Shown: positions 35,988-47,900 of the stretch, in pieces | Layout: every line of letters starts with the position of its first letter | How positions within the stretch are numbered: position 1 is the stretch's first letter | NCBI RefSeq assembly: GCF_050003625.1 | Contig: NC_134397.1 | Coordinates: 194,267,063-194,331,062, forward strand | Direction of reading: 5' to 3' | From: Haematobia irritans | Taxonomy: Eukaryota > Arthropoda > Insecta > Diptera > Muscidae | Length of the DNA: 64,000 nucleotides | Made by a program: the position numbers and the translations under genes | The notes under the pieces: model-generated | What the model saw: the letters and a program-made list of their open reading frames with translations, nothing else | What the model was told of the DNA's origin: nothing | Database searches by the model: none

Positions 35988-36387
35988 CTGAAATTAAATA
36001 TTTATTTTTTACATTAAATACAATTATTAAATAGGTTTCTAAAAAATCTAATGGAAAAAATAATAATATGGATAAAAAAAAAACAAATATTCTGGTTAAC
36101 ATTCGTCAAAATGACGACATTTCATTTTCGATTTAAAATGCATTTTAGTCTATTGGGAAATGGTAAATTTAAATTATACTAATTCGACCGTTTTATGAAT
36201 TTTTGCTTTATACTACTTAAAACCAAATTGAATAAGAAAACAAACTCAAGTTTGGTTCACTTTTTCGCTCACGATGAAAATGATAGCGTCTTGAAATGAG
36301 CCGTAGTCAAAATGACGAAGGATGACGTTAATGTACAAAAAATAGGGATGACTGTCCAGGGTTAAAAGAAAGTCAAAGAATCCTTAC

Positions 36388-36460
36388 CAATTCACTATTA
36401 AATTACAAGCTCCTTACTCCTTTAGTACTAAAAATTTTTCCAAATTTTTAAGGGGTTATT
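36388..36460 (-). other. Exon-like cassette 2 of a tandem series
   Basis: 73 nt between TTTAATTTCAG and GAATTG-GTAAGG. It shares start (AATAACCCC against AGTAACCC) and end (TAGTGAATTG against TAGAGAATTG) with cassette 1 but contains stops in the corresponding frame, so it is a decayed copy. Confidence 0.4.
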
Positions 36461-36625
36461 CTGAAATTAAATATTTGTTTTTTACATTAAAAATATTACA
36501 TTGGTTTAACAAAAATTGATTAAAAAAATACTAAAATAAGGTATTAATACTAAAATAAGGTATTTTGATGATAAAAATGTAAATATTCTAGTTGAAAGAA
36601 AGCCAATTTGTAAAAGAAAACTTAC

Positions 36626-36670
36626 CAATTCTCTATTTTTTAAATTTGTTCGAATCCATCTGGAGTTGCT
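36626..36670 (-). other. Exon-like cassette 3 of a tandem series
   Basis: 45 nt between TTTAATTTCAG and GAATTG-GTAAGTT, open as SNSRWIRTNLKNREL. The first two and last three residues agree with cassette 1 (SN...REL), whereas the middle differs. Confidence 0.4.
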
Positions 36671-36819
36671 CTGAAATTAAATATTGGTTTTACAACAAAG
36701 AAAAACATTAAACTGGTATCCAAAAAAATTAATTAACAAATAATATTATGTATATTATTATTTGTTAATTAATTTTTTTTAATTATTTTTAAAAGAAAGC
36801 CATATTAAAAAATACTTAC

Positions 36820-36872
36820 CAATTTATGACTAAACTATACGCTGGGATATTACAAAAATTTTCCAAATTCAT
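36820..36872 (-). other. Exon-like cassette 4 of a tandem series
   Basis: 53 nt between CAATTCCAG and AAATTG-GTAAGTA, open from its first base as MNLENFCNIPAYSLVIN with two bases over. The same downstream intron motif is present, so it belongs to the series, but its frame differs from cassettes 1 and 3. Confidence 0.35.
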
Positions 36873-37947
36873 CTGGAATTGAATATTATTTTTTTACATT
36901 GAATAATAAAAATTTCAATACACTTTCAATTTCAACATATTTTCCTAAATATTCTTAATAACTTTTTTCTAAACTACCGTTAAAATATTAATAACTTTCA
37001 TTTAAAAGGTTTATAAACAAACACCAATATATGTCTCAAAAATACAAAATATTCCATGCCTTTATATTTCCGTTGCATACCTGCTTAAAAGATGCAACAA
37101 CCCACGCCAACGCCAACTATACAACTGAAGCATGCCAAACAAAACCAAGCAAAGCCAAAACATCCCTACAACAACAAAAACACATGTGCCTTTATTGAAA
37201 ACAACACCTCATCCAGCCAAATAAACCATCCACGAATAACAAACACACACACAAACCACTAAATGAACAAAAATAAAAACAACCCCACGCTCATGTATAC
37301 ACAACAAAACTCAAGTAACATCATCTTTACATTAATCACATTCCACTATGCCGATAAAGATCTCTGTACTATGCATTAGTTCATCGCATCTGCTGACAAT
37401 TTACTCTAAGAATAATATTCGTAAAGGCACACCAGTTTATTAACGATGAAACGTTTAACTTAAAATTTGCAAAATTTTCATGAAATGTTATCTACCATTT
37501 TTGACGAAAATGTCTATAAATTTAATTACATGTGAACTAAAAATATTTCATTGGGTAATTTTTTGCCAACAATTATTAACTATAGGAATTGTCAGTAAGA
37601 AATTGCTATCCACTTTCAAGTTCATTTTTCGTAAAAAAATATTTTCTCATACAAAAAAATCTTATAGTAAATTGCACTTATTATTTAGAAAATACTTTAC
37701 ATTTCACAAGTAGTTTTATAGCATGACAAACGAATTTTTAACTACCAGTTAAGAAATTTTTTAAGGAAATTTCCATCGTATTTTGTAGGCCATGAACTAA
37801 ACGATTGCTACTTAGAATTTGTAAAATTTCCTTTCGAGTAGTTAATTTTCGTTGAAGATACGAAAAATGAACTAAAATTCTGGAAAATTCATGTAATAAA
37901 TTATTATAAAAATCTTCTTAAATTTACGAGACACTTTTTTTTCTGTG

Positions 37948-38325
37948 TATATAAAATTTTGCCAAAATTTTATATCAATAGAAAAATTTGCCCAAAATTT
38001 TATTTCTATAGAAAATTTTGTAAAACCTTTATTTCTTAAGAAAATTTAGTCAAAATTTTATTTCTTTAAAAAATTTCGACAAAATTTTATTTCTATAGAA
38101 AATTTTGTCCAAATTTTATTTCTATTGAAAATTTTGTCAAAATAGTATTTCTATAGAAAATTTTGTCAAAATTTTATTTCTATTGAAATTTTTGTCAAAA
38201 TTTTATTTATATAGAAAATTTTGTCAAAATTTTATTTGTATAGAAAATTTTGTCAAAATTTTATTTATATAGAAAATTGTGTCAAAATAGAAAATTTTGT
38301 CAAAATTTTATTTTCATATTAGTAC
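37948..38325 (-). repeat. 29-bp minisatellite block, minus orientation
   Basis: About 12 monomers after the transposon, in phase with the single remnant monomer at 35060. It ends in a second boundary type (CCTCTTAGTTGGAGTGGAAT, then ACAGTAAAAATCTACCACTT), which is also present reversed at 45100-45197 and in part at 42390. Confidence 0.9.
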
Positions 38326-38790
38326 CTCTTAGTTGGAGTGGAATAGTTTGCGAACAGTAAAAATCTACCACTTTTGATAGAATTGTACCAATTGTGACAA
38401 CCGTGATTGCTATTTTCAACCTCTTTGTAAATGCATATTTAAAATTATGGATTTGTATGTGACTTTCATAGAGTTTCTTTCTATCTGTGAGCAAATGAAA
38501 ATGACAGGGTTATGTTCGTTTTTTTACTTTCCATTTTTACTTATGTCAGCATAAAATCTCATATCGAGACCATTTAATAGCCAACAGCTATTTATCTCTG
38601 TATGTTTTTGTAATATCAACTTTTAACTTTGCTTTTAAAGTAAAACCACAAACCCTGAAGCTAAGATAGGGAAAATACGCTTACATAGTCAGATACTATA
38701 GCTCACGCAAAAGGTTGATACAATGGAATTTAAAAACGGGATATGGTATAAGGAATATTCAATAGAACACGAAAATTGAAGATTATTTTG
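38326..38790. other. Array boundary sequence and unique DNA
   Basis: The first 70 bases are the second boundary type shared with 45100-45197. The rest shows no gene or repeat. Confidence 0.5.
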
Positions 38791-38794
38791 GACA

Positions 38795-41400
38795 TTTTTT
38801 TGGCCAAAAGTTTATTTCTATAGAAAATTTTATCAAAATTTTATTTCTATAGAAAATTTTGTCAAAATCTTATTTCAATAGAATTTTTGTCAACATTTTA
38901 TTTCTATAAAAAAATTGTCAAAATTTTACAGAAAAATTTTTTCTATAGAATATTTTGTAAAAATTTTGTTTCTACAAAAAATTTTGTCAAAATTTTATTT
39001 CTATAGAAAAATTTCTCAAAATTTTATTTCTATAAAAAAATTTGTCAAAATTTTACTTCAATAGAAAATTATTACAAAATTTTATTTCTATAGAAAATTT
39101 TGTCAAAATCTTATTTCAACAGAATTTTTGTCAACATTTTATTTCTATAAAAATTTGTCAAAATTTTATTTCTATACAAAATTTTGGTAAAATTTTATTT
39201 CAAAAAAAAAATTGACAAAATTTTATTTCTATACAAAATTTTGTCAAAAGTTTATTTCTATCGAAAATTTTGGCAAAATTTTATTTGTGTAGAAAATTTT
39301 GTCAAAATTTAATTTCTATAGATAATTTTGTCAAAATGTTTATGTCTATAGAAAATTTTGTCAACATTTTTATGTCTATAGACAAATTTGTCAAAATGTT
39401 ATGTCAATAGAAAATTTTGTAAAAATTTTATATCTAGAAAATTTTGTCAACATTTTATTTCTATAGAAAATTTTGTCGAAGTTTTTATTTCTATAAAAAA
39501 TTTTGTCAAAATTGTACTTCTATAGAAAATTTTTACAAAATTTTATTTCTATGGAAAATTGTTTCAAAATTTTTTTTCTATAGAAAATTTTGTCAATATT
39601 TTATTTCTATAGAAAATTTTGTCAAAATTTTTATGTCTATAGAAAATTTTGTCAAAATTTTTATGTCTATAGAAAATTTTGTCAAAATTTTTATGTTTAT
39701 AGAAAATTTTGTCAAAATGTGACGTCTATAGAAAATTTTGTCAAAATTATGTCTATAGAAATTTTATTTCTATAGAAAATTTTGTCAAAATTTTTTTTTA
39801 TAGAAAATTTTGTCAACACTTTATTTCTATAGAAAATATTGTCGAAATTTTATTTCTACAGAAAATTTTTTTCTATAGAATATTTTTTAAAAATTTTGTT
39901 TCTAGAGAAAATTTTGTCAAAATTTTATTTCTATAGAAAAATTTCTCAAAATTTTATTTCTATAAAAAATTTGTCAAAATTTTACTTCTATAGAAAATTT
40001 TTACAAAATTTTATTTCTTTAGAAAATTTTGTCAAAATGTTATGTCTATAGAAAATTTTGTCAAAATGTTATGTTTATAGAAATTTTATTTCTATCGAAA
40101 ATTTTGTCAACATTTTATTTCTATAGAAAATATTATCGAAATTTTATTTCTACAGAAAATTTTTTTCTATAGAATATTTTGTAAAATGTTTGTTTCTACA
40201 AAAAATTTTGTCAAAATTTTATTTCTATAGAATAATCTCTCAAAATTTTATTTCTATAAAAAATTTTGCCAAAATTTTACTTCTATAGAAAATTTTTACA
40301 AAATTTTTATGTCTATAGAAAATTTTGTCAAAATGTTATGTCTATAGACATTTTCTTTCTATAGAAAATTTTGTCAACATTTTATTTCTATAGAAAGTTT
40401 TGTCAAAATCTAATTTCTATAGAAAAATTTTATTAATATAAAATATTTTGTTTTTTATTTCTATAGAATCATTTTATTTCTATAGAAAATTTTGTCGAAA
40501 TTTTATTTCAACAGAAAATTTTATTTCTACAGAATTTTTGTTTCTACAGATAATTTTTAAAACATTTTTTTCTATAGAAAATTTTGTCAAAATTATACTT
40601 CTACAGAAAATTTAAAAAAAAAAATTATCTCTATAGAAAATTTTGTCAAAATTTTATTTCTATAGAAAATTTTGTCAAAATTTTATTTCTATAGAAAATT
40701 TTGTCAGAATTTTATTTTCATAGAAACTTTTGTCAAAATTTAATTTCTAGAAAATTTTGTCAACATTTTATTTCTATAGAAAATTTTGTCGAAATTTTAT
40801 TTCTGCAGAAAATTTTATTTCTATAGGAAATTTTGTGAACATTTTATTTTAATAGAAAATTTTGTCAAAAATTTTTTTTATAGAAAATTTTGTTAAAATT
40901 TTATATCTATAGAAAATTTTGTCCAAATTTTACTTCTATAGAAAATTTTGTCGAAATTTTATTTCTACAGAAATTTTTTTTCTATAGATTATTTTGTCAA
41001 AATTTTGTTTCTACAGAAAATTTTGTCAAAATTTTATTTCCATAGAAAAATTTCTCAAAATTTTATTTCTATAAAAAACTTTGTCAAAATTTTACTTCTA
41101 TAGAATTTTTTTACAAAATTTTATTTCTATAGAAAATTGTGTCAAAACTTTTCTTCTATACACAATTGTGTCAACATTTTATTTCTATAGAAAATTTTGT
41201 CGAAATTTTATTTCTACAGAAATTTTTTTTTTATAGAATATTTTGTCAAAATTTTTTTTCTACAGAAAACTTTGTCAAAATTTTATTTCTATAGAAAATT
41301 TTTAAAAAATTTTACTTCTATAGAAAACTTTGTCAAAATTGTATTTCTATAGAAAATTTTGTCAGAATTTTATTTTCAAAGAAAATTTTGTCAACATTTT
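38795..41400 (-). repeat. 29-bp minisatellite array, minus orientation, with higher-order units
   Basis: About 90 monomers. A multi-monomer set containing TTCTACAGAAAATTTTTTTC, a TATTTT-rich monomer, then AAATTTCTCAAAATTTTA is seen at about 39850, 40145 and 40970. ATGTCTATAG monomers recur in threes at 39610-39700. These are higher-order repeats of about 290 bp and more. Confidence 0.95.
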
Positions 41401-41744
41401 TTTTATTGTTTTCTTTGATTTTCTTCGACCGTTTTTATGTTATAATAATAAATAAATGATTTGAAAATGTGATGTAAATATATCCGTCCGATATTTATAA
41501 AATAACATTAATTTATTAGACTTTAGATAATTATTGACTAAAAGAAAATAATTTATAGACTTATTTAAAATTTTATAATTGTTTTTAATACTGTGATATT
41601 TATGAAATGTAATTTCTTAAAATCTATTGTAGATCCCCTGAAGAAGCGATTCAATATGACAATCGCGAAATATTGGGAAAATAAATAAAATATTCAAAAA
41701 AAGACCTCGAGCTTGAAAAATCATTAATTTATTATTATAACTTT
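41401..41744 (+). mobile_element. Penelope-like retroelement relic with hammerhead-like ribozyme core
   Basis: An insert of about 340 bp inside the array. At 41634-41678 it has TCCC, CTGAAGA, A, GCGATT-loop-AATCGC, GAA, ATAT, T, GGGA. CTGANGA and GAA are the invariant hammerhead bases. GCGATT/AATCGC is a perfect 6-bp stem II; TCCC/GGGA a 4-bp stem I directly touching both core strands; T is an allowed base at the cut site. Weak points: an extra A before stem II and a stem III of only one or two pairs. An A-rich AATAAATAAAAT tail follows. Hammerheads are known in Penelope-like elements; no protein part is left here. Confidence 0.5.
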
Positions 41745-42385
41745 TTTTCTATAGAAAATTTTGTCGAAATCTTATTTCCATACATTATTTTGTCAAAATT
41801 TTATTTCCATAGAAAATTTTGTGAAAATTTTATTTCTATAGAACATTTTCTCAAAAATGTATTTCTATATAAAATTTTGTTAAAATTTTATTTCTATATA
41901 AAATTTTGTCAAAATTGTATTTCTATAAAAAATTTGTCAAAATTTTTTCTATAGAAAATTTTGTTAGAATTTTATATCTATAGAAAATTTTGTCAACATT
42001 TGATTCCTATAGAAAATTTTTTCAAAATTTTATTTCTATAGAAAATTTTGTCAGAATTTTATTTTCATAGAAAATTTTGTCAAATTTTTTTTTTTTATAG
42101 AAAATTTAGTTAAAATTTTATATCTATAGAAAATTTTGTCAACATTTTATTTCTATAGAATATTTTGTCAAAATTTTATTTTTATAGAAGGCTTTGTCAA
42201 AATTTTATTTCTATAGACAATTTTGTCAGAATTTTATTTTCATAGAAAATTTTGTCTAAATTTTTTTCTATAGAACATTTTGTGAAAATTTTATTTCTAT
42301 AGAAAATTTTGTCAAAATTCTATTTCTATAGAAAATTTTGTCAAAATTTTATTTCTATAGAAAAGTTCTAAAAAATTTTATTTTC
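41745..42385 (-). repeat. 29-bp minisatellite array, minus orientation
   Basis: Continues the array interrupted by the relic at 41401. It ends at a boundary of the second type (CCAATCTACCAAACAGTATA, then AAATCTACCATTTTTG). Confidence 0.95.
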
Positions 42386-44289
42386 CAATCTACCAAACAG
42401 TATAAAATCTACCATTTTTGTAAGATTTGGTGATTTTTTTAGTATTTTTTTTCATTTATTCATTTAAATGAACTAACTTCTAAAGCAACTCTTAATGTAA
42501 TGCAAAAACGGATTTCGTGTTATGACAAGCCCATGTAAAATTCATTGGAGTCGATCTAAATTTCGACTACTCCCGGATCACAAATTGTGGATACAAACTA
42601 CAAAGCTTTTTTTGGGGGGTCTCGAGTTTTTGGGGGGAATTTTTCATAATGAAAAAGTCCCAATTATGTGTGAATTTTTTGGGACAATTTTTATGCAGCC
42701 ATATCAGTTGGCTACTTATTTATTTCATTCCTACCTATTGTTGATTAAAAAATTTAAATTTTATAAACTTAAGAATGGAACCCTTTTCTAAGGCTGGCAT
42801 CTCCCAACCACTTCTTGGTATCTATTGCCATTGCCCTATATGTGTATACACTGGAAAGAGTAGAGAGGATATCCGCATATCTAAAAAATGGAAATGTATG
42901 ACAAATTTAAATTATCATACCCTCGCAGATATATATGGTGACATACCACCATTGTACTAAGCTAGAAAAGAGAATAAGAGATTTCAATACGTTTGCATTT
43001 TATGAATGAGGTCATTCTTTTATGTTTTCCTTTCCACCGACTCTTTTAGTATTTCCAAGATTTTTTTTCAGAAATCGGTTATTTTTTTTTTCATATGTTT
43101 CTTTTTGCATAACCATTGCATTTGTAATCAAAAGGATTCAAAATGTATTTCTCATCCTTGAATTTACATACTTAGGGTTTCTAAGTATATGAATGTGGAA
43201 TTTTCTTAAAAAAAAAAAAAACAAATACATTGGAAACTTTTCTTATGAATTTCTAATCATACCGCATTATGATGACAGATATTAAAATTCATATTTCATA
43301 TTTATTTGAATACACATGGATTTGAGTCTTTTTGGGACTTTATAAATAAGTGTTATTTAATATGAAATTTATGAAGCAAAATTAAAATGGCAGTAGAAAA
43401 TTAATCCAGCCAAATTATTTTACCAATAACTTTATTTTTGAATGCAATATCTTTTTTGCCATATTTAATTGTCCAAAATTTAATTTTTTTTCGGGGAAAA
43501 AGGCAATTTTCTACGATGTGCTACCACCAATGACCCCAAGTAAATGCTTGTTAACCTTGGCATTTCCTTTTCCAGAAATATTTTAGATTTCCTCCAGCAC
43601 ATTAAATGTCATTTTAAAATGTTTATAGGACATGAGTGCTATGATGCGATATCAGGCTTAATGCGTCACATACAAGATTTCCACCAACACTCAACTTGTG
43701 TCACTAGCAAAGAATTATGTCCAATATTCGTACTCTGTACCAGTTTTCATTTTTTAATACTGGCAATAAAGTTACGCATTTAAATTAACTTGAATAACGC
43801 GTGAAATGAATAATTAAGTTTGTTTGTCCTTCTACCCCGTGTATAACCATAACTAATGGATGGTTGGTTGATTTCAAGCAGAACAACATTAGACTCCCAC
43901 GAAATGGCTACTTGAAATATTTAGCGTCACAATAGAATCACTCCTACACAGCATAACTTTACTGCACAAGGGAGGTAAGGCATTTTTATTGAAACTTCCA
44001 ATGGTTTTAGTTTTGCTAAAAAAACTAAAAAAAAACTTTATACCACAATGTTCGTGAACACATTGTGATGAAAAACAAAATAGGATATACATAGCAGTAA
44101 TTTATGAAAATATTGTTGAAAAATAAATATATTGTTGAAGGATTAAGAATAATTTTTCAAGGAAAATTTCAAATCCCTAAAACTATTTGTAGCTTATTTT
44201 GAATTAAAAAAAGTTAAAATTCAGTTTTCTAAGTAGTTAGAATTATCAATGCCATCATGTGACATCGTTGCTTACAAATATCCATGGAA
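42386..44289. other. Unique DNA, no gene seen
   Basis: The longest frames (79-89 codons: 42522-42791 and 43544-43783, plus) carry no recognised domain. A short match to the mariner-relic sequence (AATAACTTTATTTTTGAATG) lies at about 43426. Nothing else was supported. Confidence 0.5.
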
Positions 44290-45045
44290 TATGCCTGCTT
44301 TGGACTAACATGAAAATTGTTTATCAACTTTCCAACTTTTCCAAAATTTCTACCAAAACTTTTTCTATAGAAATAAAATTTTGACAAAATTTTCTATAGA
44401 ATTAAAATTTGGACAAAATTTGCTATAGAAATAAAATTTTGACAAATTTTTTAATAAAAATAAAATTTTGACAAAATTTTCCATAGAAATACAATTTTGA
44501 CGACATTCTCTATAGAAATACAATTTTGACGACATTCTCTATAGAAATAAAATTTTGACAAATTTTTCTATAGAAATAAAATTTTGTCAAAACTTTGTAT
44601 AGAAATAAAATCTTGAGAAAATTTTCTATAGAAATAAAATTTTTACAAACTTGTCTATTCAAAATTTTCTATAGGAATAAAATTTTGACAAAAGTTTCTA
44701 TGGAAATAAAATTTTGACAAAATCTTCTATAGAAATAAAATTTTCTATGGAAATAAAATTTTAACAAAATTTCCTATAGAAATAAATCTTTGACAAAATT
44801 TTTTATAGAAATTAAATTTAGACACAATTTTCTATACAAATTAAATTTTGACAAAATTTTCTGTAGAGATAAAATTTTGACAAAAACTTCTATAGAAATA
44901 AAATTTTGACAAAATTTTCTATAGAAATAAAATTTTGACAAAACATTCTATAGAAATAAAATGTTGACAAAATTTTCTATAGAAATAAAATCTTGACAAA
45001 ACTTTCTATAGAAATAAAATTCTATAGAAATAAAATTTTGCCTGT
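44290..45045 (+). repeat. 29-bp minisatellite block with duplicated left flank
   Basis: The flank ATGAAAATTGTTTATCAACT, then TTCCAACTTTTCCAAA (44310-44350), leads into about 24 plus-oriented monomers. The same flank appears again at 45056, just before a boundary of the second type. The block therefore lies between two copies of its flanking sequence. Confidence 0.85.
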
Positions 45046-45197
45046 TTTGGACGACCATGAAAATTGTTTATCAACTTTCCAACTTTTCCAAAGCTTCTAC
45101 CAAAACTGGTAGATTTTTTACTGTTTGGTATATTGGTAAAAGTCTTGTTGTTATGGTAGATTTTGCACACCATTCCTTTCCAACTAAGAAGTTCATC
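45046..45197. other. Second-type array boundary, full version
   Basis: It contains ATGAAAATTGTTTATCAACT, then CTGGTAGATTTTTTACTGTT, GGTAGATTTTGCACACCATT and CCAACTAAGAAGTTCATC. Parts of it, reversed, close the minus arrays at 38326 and 42390. It is probably the end of a repeat family that carries the minisatellite. Confidence 0.6.
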
Positions 45198-46867
45198 AAT
45201 TTTCTATAGAAATAAAATTTTAAAAAATTTTCTATAGAAATAACATTTGGAGAAAATTTTCTATAGGATTTAAATTTGGAGAAAATTTTCTAAAGAAATC
45301 ACATTTTAACAAGATTTTCAATAGAAATAAATTTTTGACATAATTTTCTATAGAAATAAAATTTTGACAAAATTTCCTATAGAAACAAAATTTGGACAAA
45401 ATTTGCTATAGAAATAAAATTTTGACAAAATTTTCCACAGAAATAAAATTTTGACATAATTTTCTATAGAAATAAAATTTTTACAAAATTGTCTATTTTG
45501 ACAAAATTTTCTATAGGCATAAAATTTTAACAAAATTTTCTATGGAAATAAAATTTTGACAAAATCGTCTATAGAAATAAAATTTTGACAAAAGTTTTTA
45601 TAGAAATAAAATTTTAACAAAATTGTCTATTTTGACAAAATTTCCTATAGAAATAAAATTTTGACAAAATTTTTTATAGAAATTAAATTTAGACACAATT
45701 TTCCATAGAAATAAAATTTTGACAAAATTTTCCATAGAAATACAATTTTGACAAATTTTTCTATAGAAATAAAATTTTGTCAAAATTTTGTATAGAAATA
45801 AAATCTTGAGAAAATTTTCTATAGAAATACAATTTTGACAAAATTTTCTATAGAAATAAAATTTTTACAAAATTGTCTATTTTGACAAAATTTTCTATAG
45901 GAATAAAATTTTAACAAAATTTTCTATGGAAATAAAATTTTGACAAAATCTTCTATAGAAATTAAATTTTGACAAAATTTTCTGTAGAGATTAAATTTTG
46001 ACAAAATCTTCTATAGAAATAAATTTTGACAAAATTTTCTATAGAAATAAAATCTTGAGAAAATTTTCCATAGGAATAAAAATTTTGACGAAATTGTATA
46101 TTTTGACAAAATTTTCTATAGAAATAAATTTTTTACAAAAGTGTCTATTTTGACAAAATTTTCTATAGGAATAAAATTTTGACAAAATTTTCTATGGAAA
46201 TAAAATTTTGACAAAATCTTCTATAGAAATAAAATTTTAACAAAATTTTCTATAGAAATAAAATTTTAACAAAATTATCTATTTTGACAAAATTTCCTAT
46301 AGAAATAAAATTTTAACCAAATTTTCTACAGAAATAAAATTTTGACAAAATTTTCTATAGAAATAAAATTTTTCTATAGAAATAAAATCTTGACAAAATT
46401 TTGTATAGAAATAAAATCTTGAGAAAATTTTCTATAGAAATAAAATTTTGACAAAATTGTATATTTGACACAATTTTCTGTAGAAATAAAATTTCTACAA
46501 AATTGTCTATTTTGACAAAATTTTCTATAGGAATAAAATTTTGACAAAATTTTCTATAGGAATAAAATTTTGACAAAATTTTCTATAGGAATAAAATTTT
46601 GACAAAATTTTCTATAGAAATAAAATTTGGCAAAATCTTCTATAGGAATAAAACTTTGACAAAATTACCCATAGAATTTAAATTTTGACAAAATCTTCTA
46701 TAGAAATAAAATTTTAACAAAATTTTCTATAGAAATAAAATTTTAACAAAATTGTCTATTTTGACAAAATTTCCTATAGAAATAAAATTTTGACAAAATT
46801 TTCTACAGAAATAAAATTTTGACAAAATTGTATATTTTGACAAAATTTTCTATAGAAATAAAATTTT
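45198..46867 (+). repeat. 29-bp minisatellite array, plus orientation
   Basis: About 57 monomers. The shortened monomer AAAATTGTCTATTTTGACAA occurs again and again (45487, 45622, 45872, 46147, 46275, 46500, 46752) at variable multiples of the monomer, marking higher-order units. Confidence 0.95.
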
Positions 46868-47900
46868 TATACCCTGCGCCACACTGTGGAACAGGGTATT
46901 ATAAGTTAGTGCATATGTTTGTAACACCCAGAAGGAGACGAGATAGACACATGGTGTCTTTGGCAATAATGCTCAGGGTGGGTCCCTGAGTCGATATAAC
47001 CATGTCCGTCTGTCCGTCCGTCCGTCCGTCCTTCTGTCTGTGAACACATTTTTGTGATCAAAGTCTAGGTCGCAATTTAAGTCCAATTGCCTTCAAATTT
47101 GGCACATGTTCCTAATTTGGGTCAGAATAGAACCCCATTGATTTTGGAAGAAATCGGTTCAGGTTTGGATATAGCTCCCATATATATCTTTCGCCCGATA
47201 TGCACTAATATGGACCCAGCAGCTAGAGTTTTATACCGATTTGCTTGAAATTTTGCACAAGGAGTACAAATGGTACTACAGTGATGTGTGCCAAATTTAA
47301 TTGAAATCGGTTCAGATTTAGATATAGCTTCCATATATATTTTTCGCCCGATATGGCTTTATATGGCCCCAGAAGCCAGAGTTTTGGCCCAATTTTGTTG
47401 AAATTTTGCACTAGGAGTACAATTAGTAATATAGTCATGTGTGCCAAATTTGATTGAAATCGGTTTAGATTTAGATATAGCTCCCATATATATGTTTTTC
47501 TGATTTCGACAAAAATGGTCAAAATACCAACATTTTCCTTGTAAAATCGCCACTGCTTAGTCGAAAAGTTATAAAAATGACTCTAGTTTTCCTTAACTTC
47601 TAATACATATATATCTAGCGATAAATCATAAATAAACTTTTGCGAAGTTTCCTTAAAGTTGCTTCAGATTTAAATGTTTCCCATATTTTTTTACTAAAAT
47701 TGTGTTCCACCCTAGTACATTAGCCAACTTAAATGTGTCCAAATCGAGTGATATTTAAATGTATGTATTTGGGACAAACCTTTATATATAGCCCCCAATA
47801 TATTTGACGGATGTGATATGGTATCGAAAATTTAGATCTACAAAGTGGTGCAGGGTATAATATAGTCGGCCCCGCCCGACTTTAGACTTTCCTTACTTGT
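46868..47900. mobile_element. 1.03-kb CCCTGCGCC-type interspersed element
   Basis: It begins TATACCCTGCGCCACACTGT, then GGAACAGGGTATTATAAG, a GAAGGAGACGAG block, CTGAGTCGATATAACCATG and a run of GTCC units (about 47006-47031). The middle has three units of about 150-175 bp, each with GAAATCGGTT and GATATAGCTCCCATATATAT. It ends GTGCAGGGTATAATATAGTC, then GGCCCCGCCCGACTTTAGAC and CTTACTTGT. It sits in minisatellite without a clear target duplication. This layout (GTCC run, central repeats, no duplication) resembles mini-me/DINE-1 elements; the assignment is inferred. No coding capacity. Confidence 0.7.

Larger units (their letters stand above)
35074..37947 (-). mobile_element. 2.87-kb TA-flanked DNA transposon with exon-like cassettes
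   Basis: The left end is CACTGAAAAAACAGTGAACC and the right end, read inward, is CACAGAAAAAAAAGTGTC, forming imperfect inverted ends that are themselves small hairpins (CACTG/CAGTG). TA flanks both sides (35072-35073, 37948-37949), inside the CTATAG of a minisatellite monomer. TTTTAGTTCATTTTT occurs facing inward near both ends (about 35214 and 37870). The minus strand holds at least six exon-like segments (listed separately). No known transposase domain can be recognised. CAC...GTG ends could suggest a CACTA-like source, TA a Tc1/mariner-like one; the superfamily is open. Confidence 0.65.
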
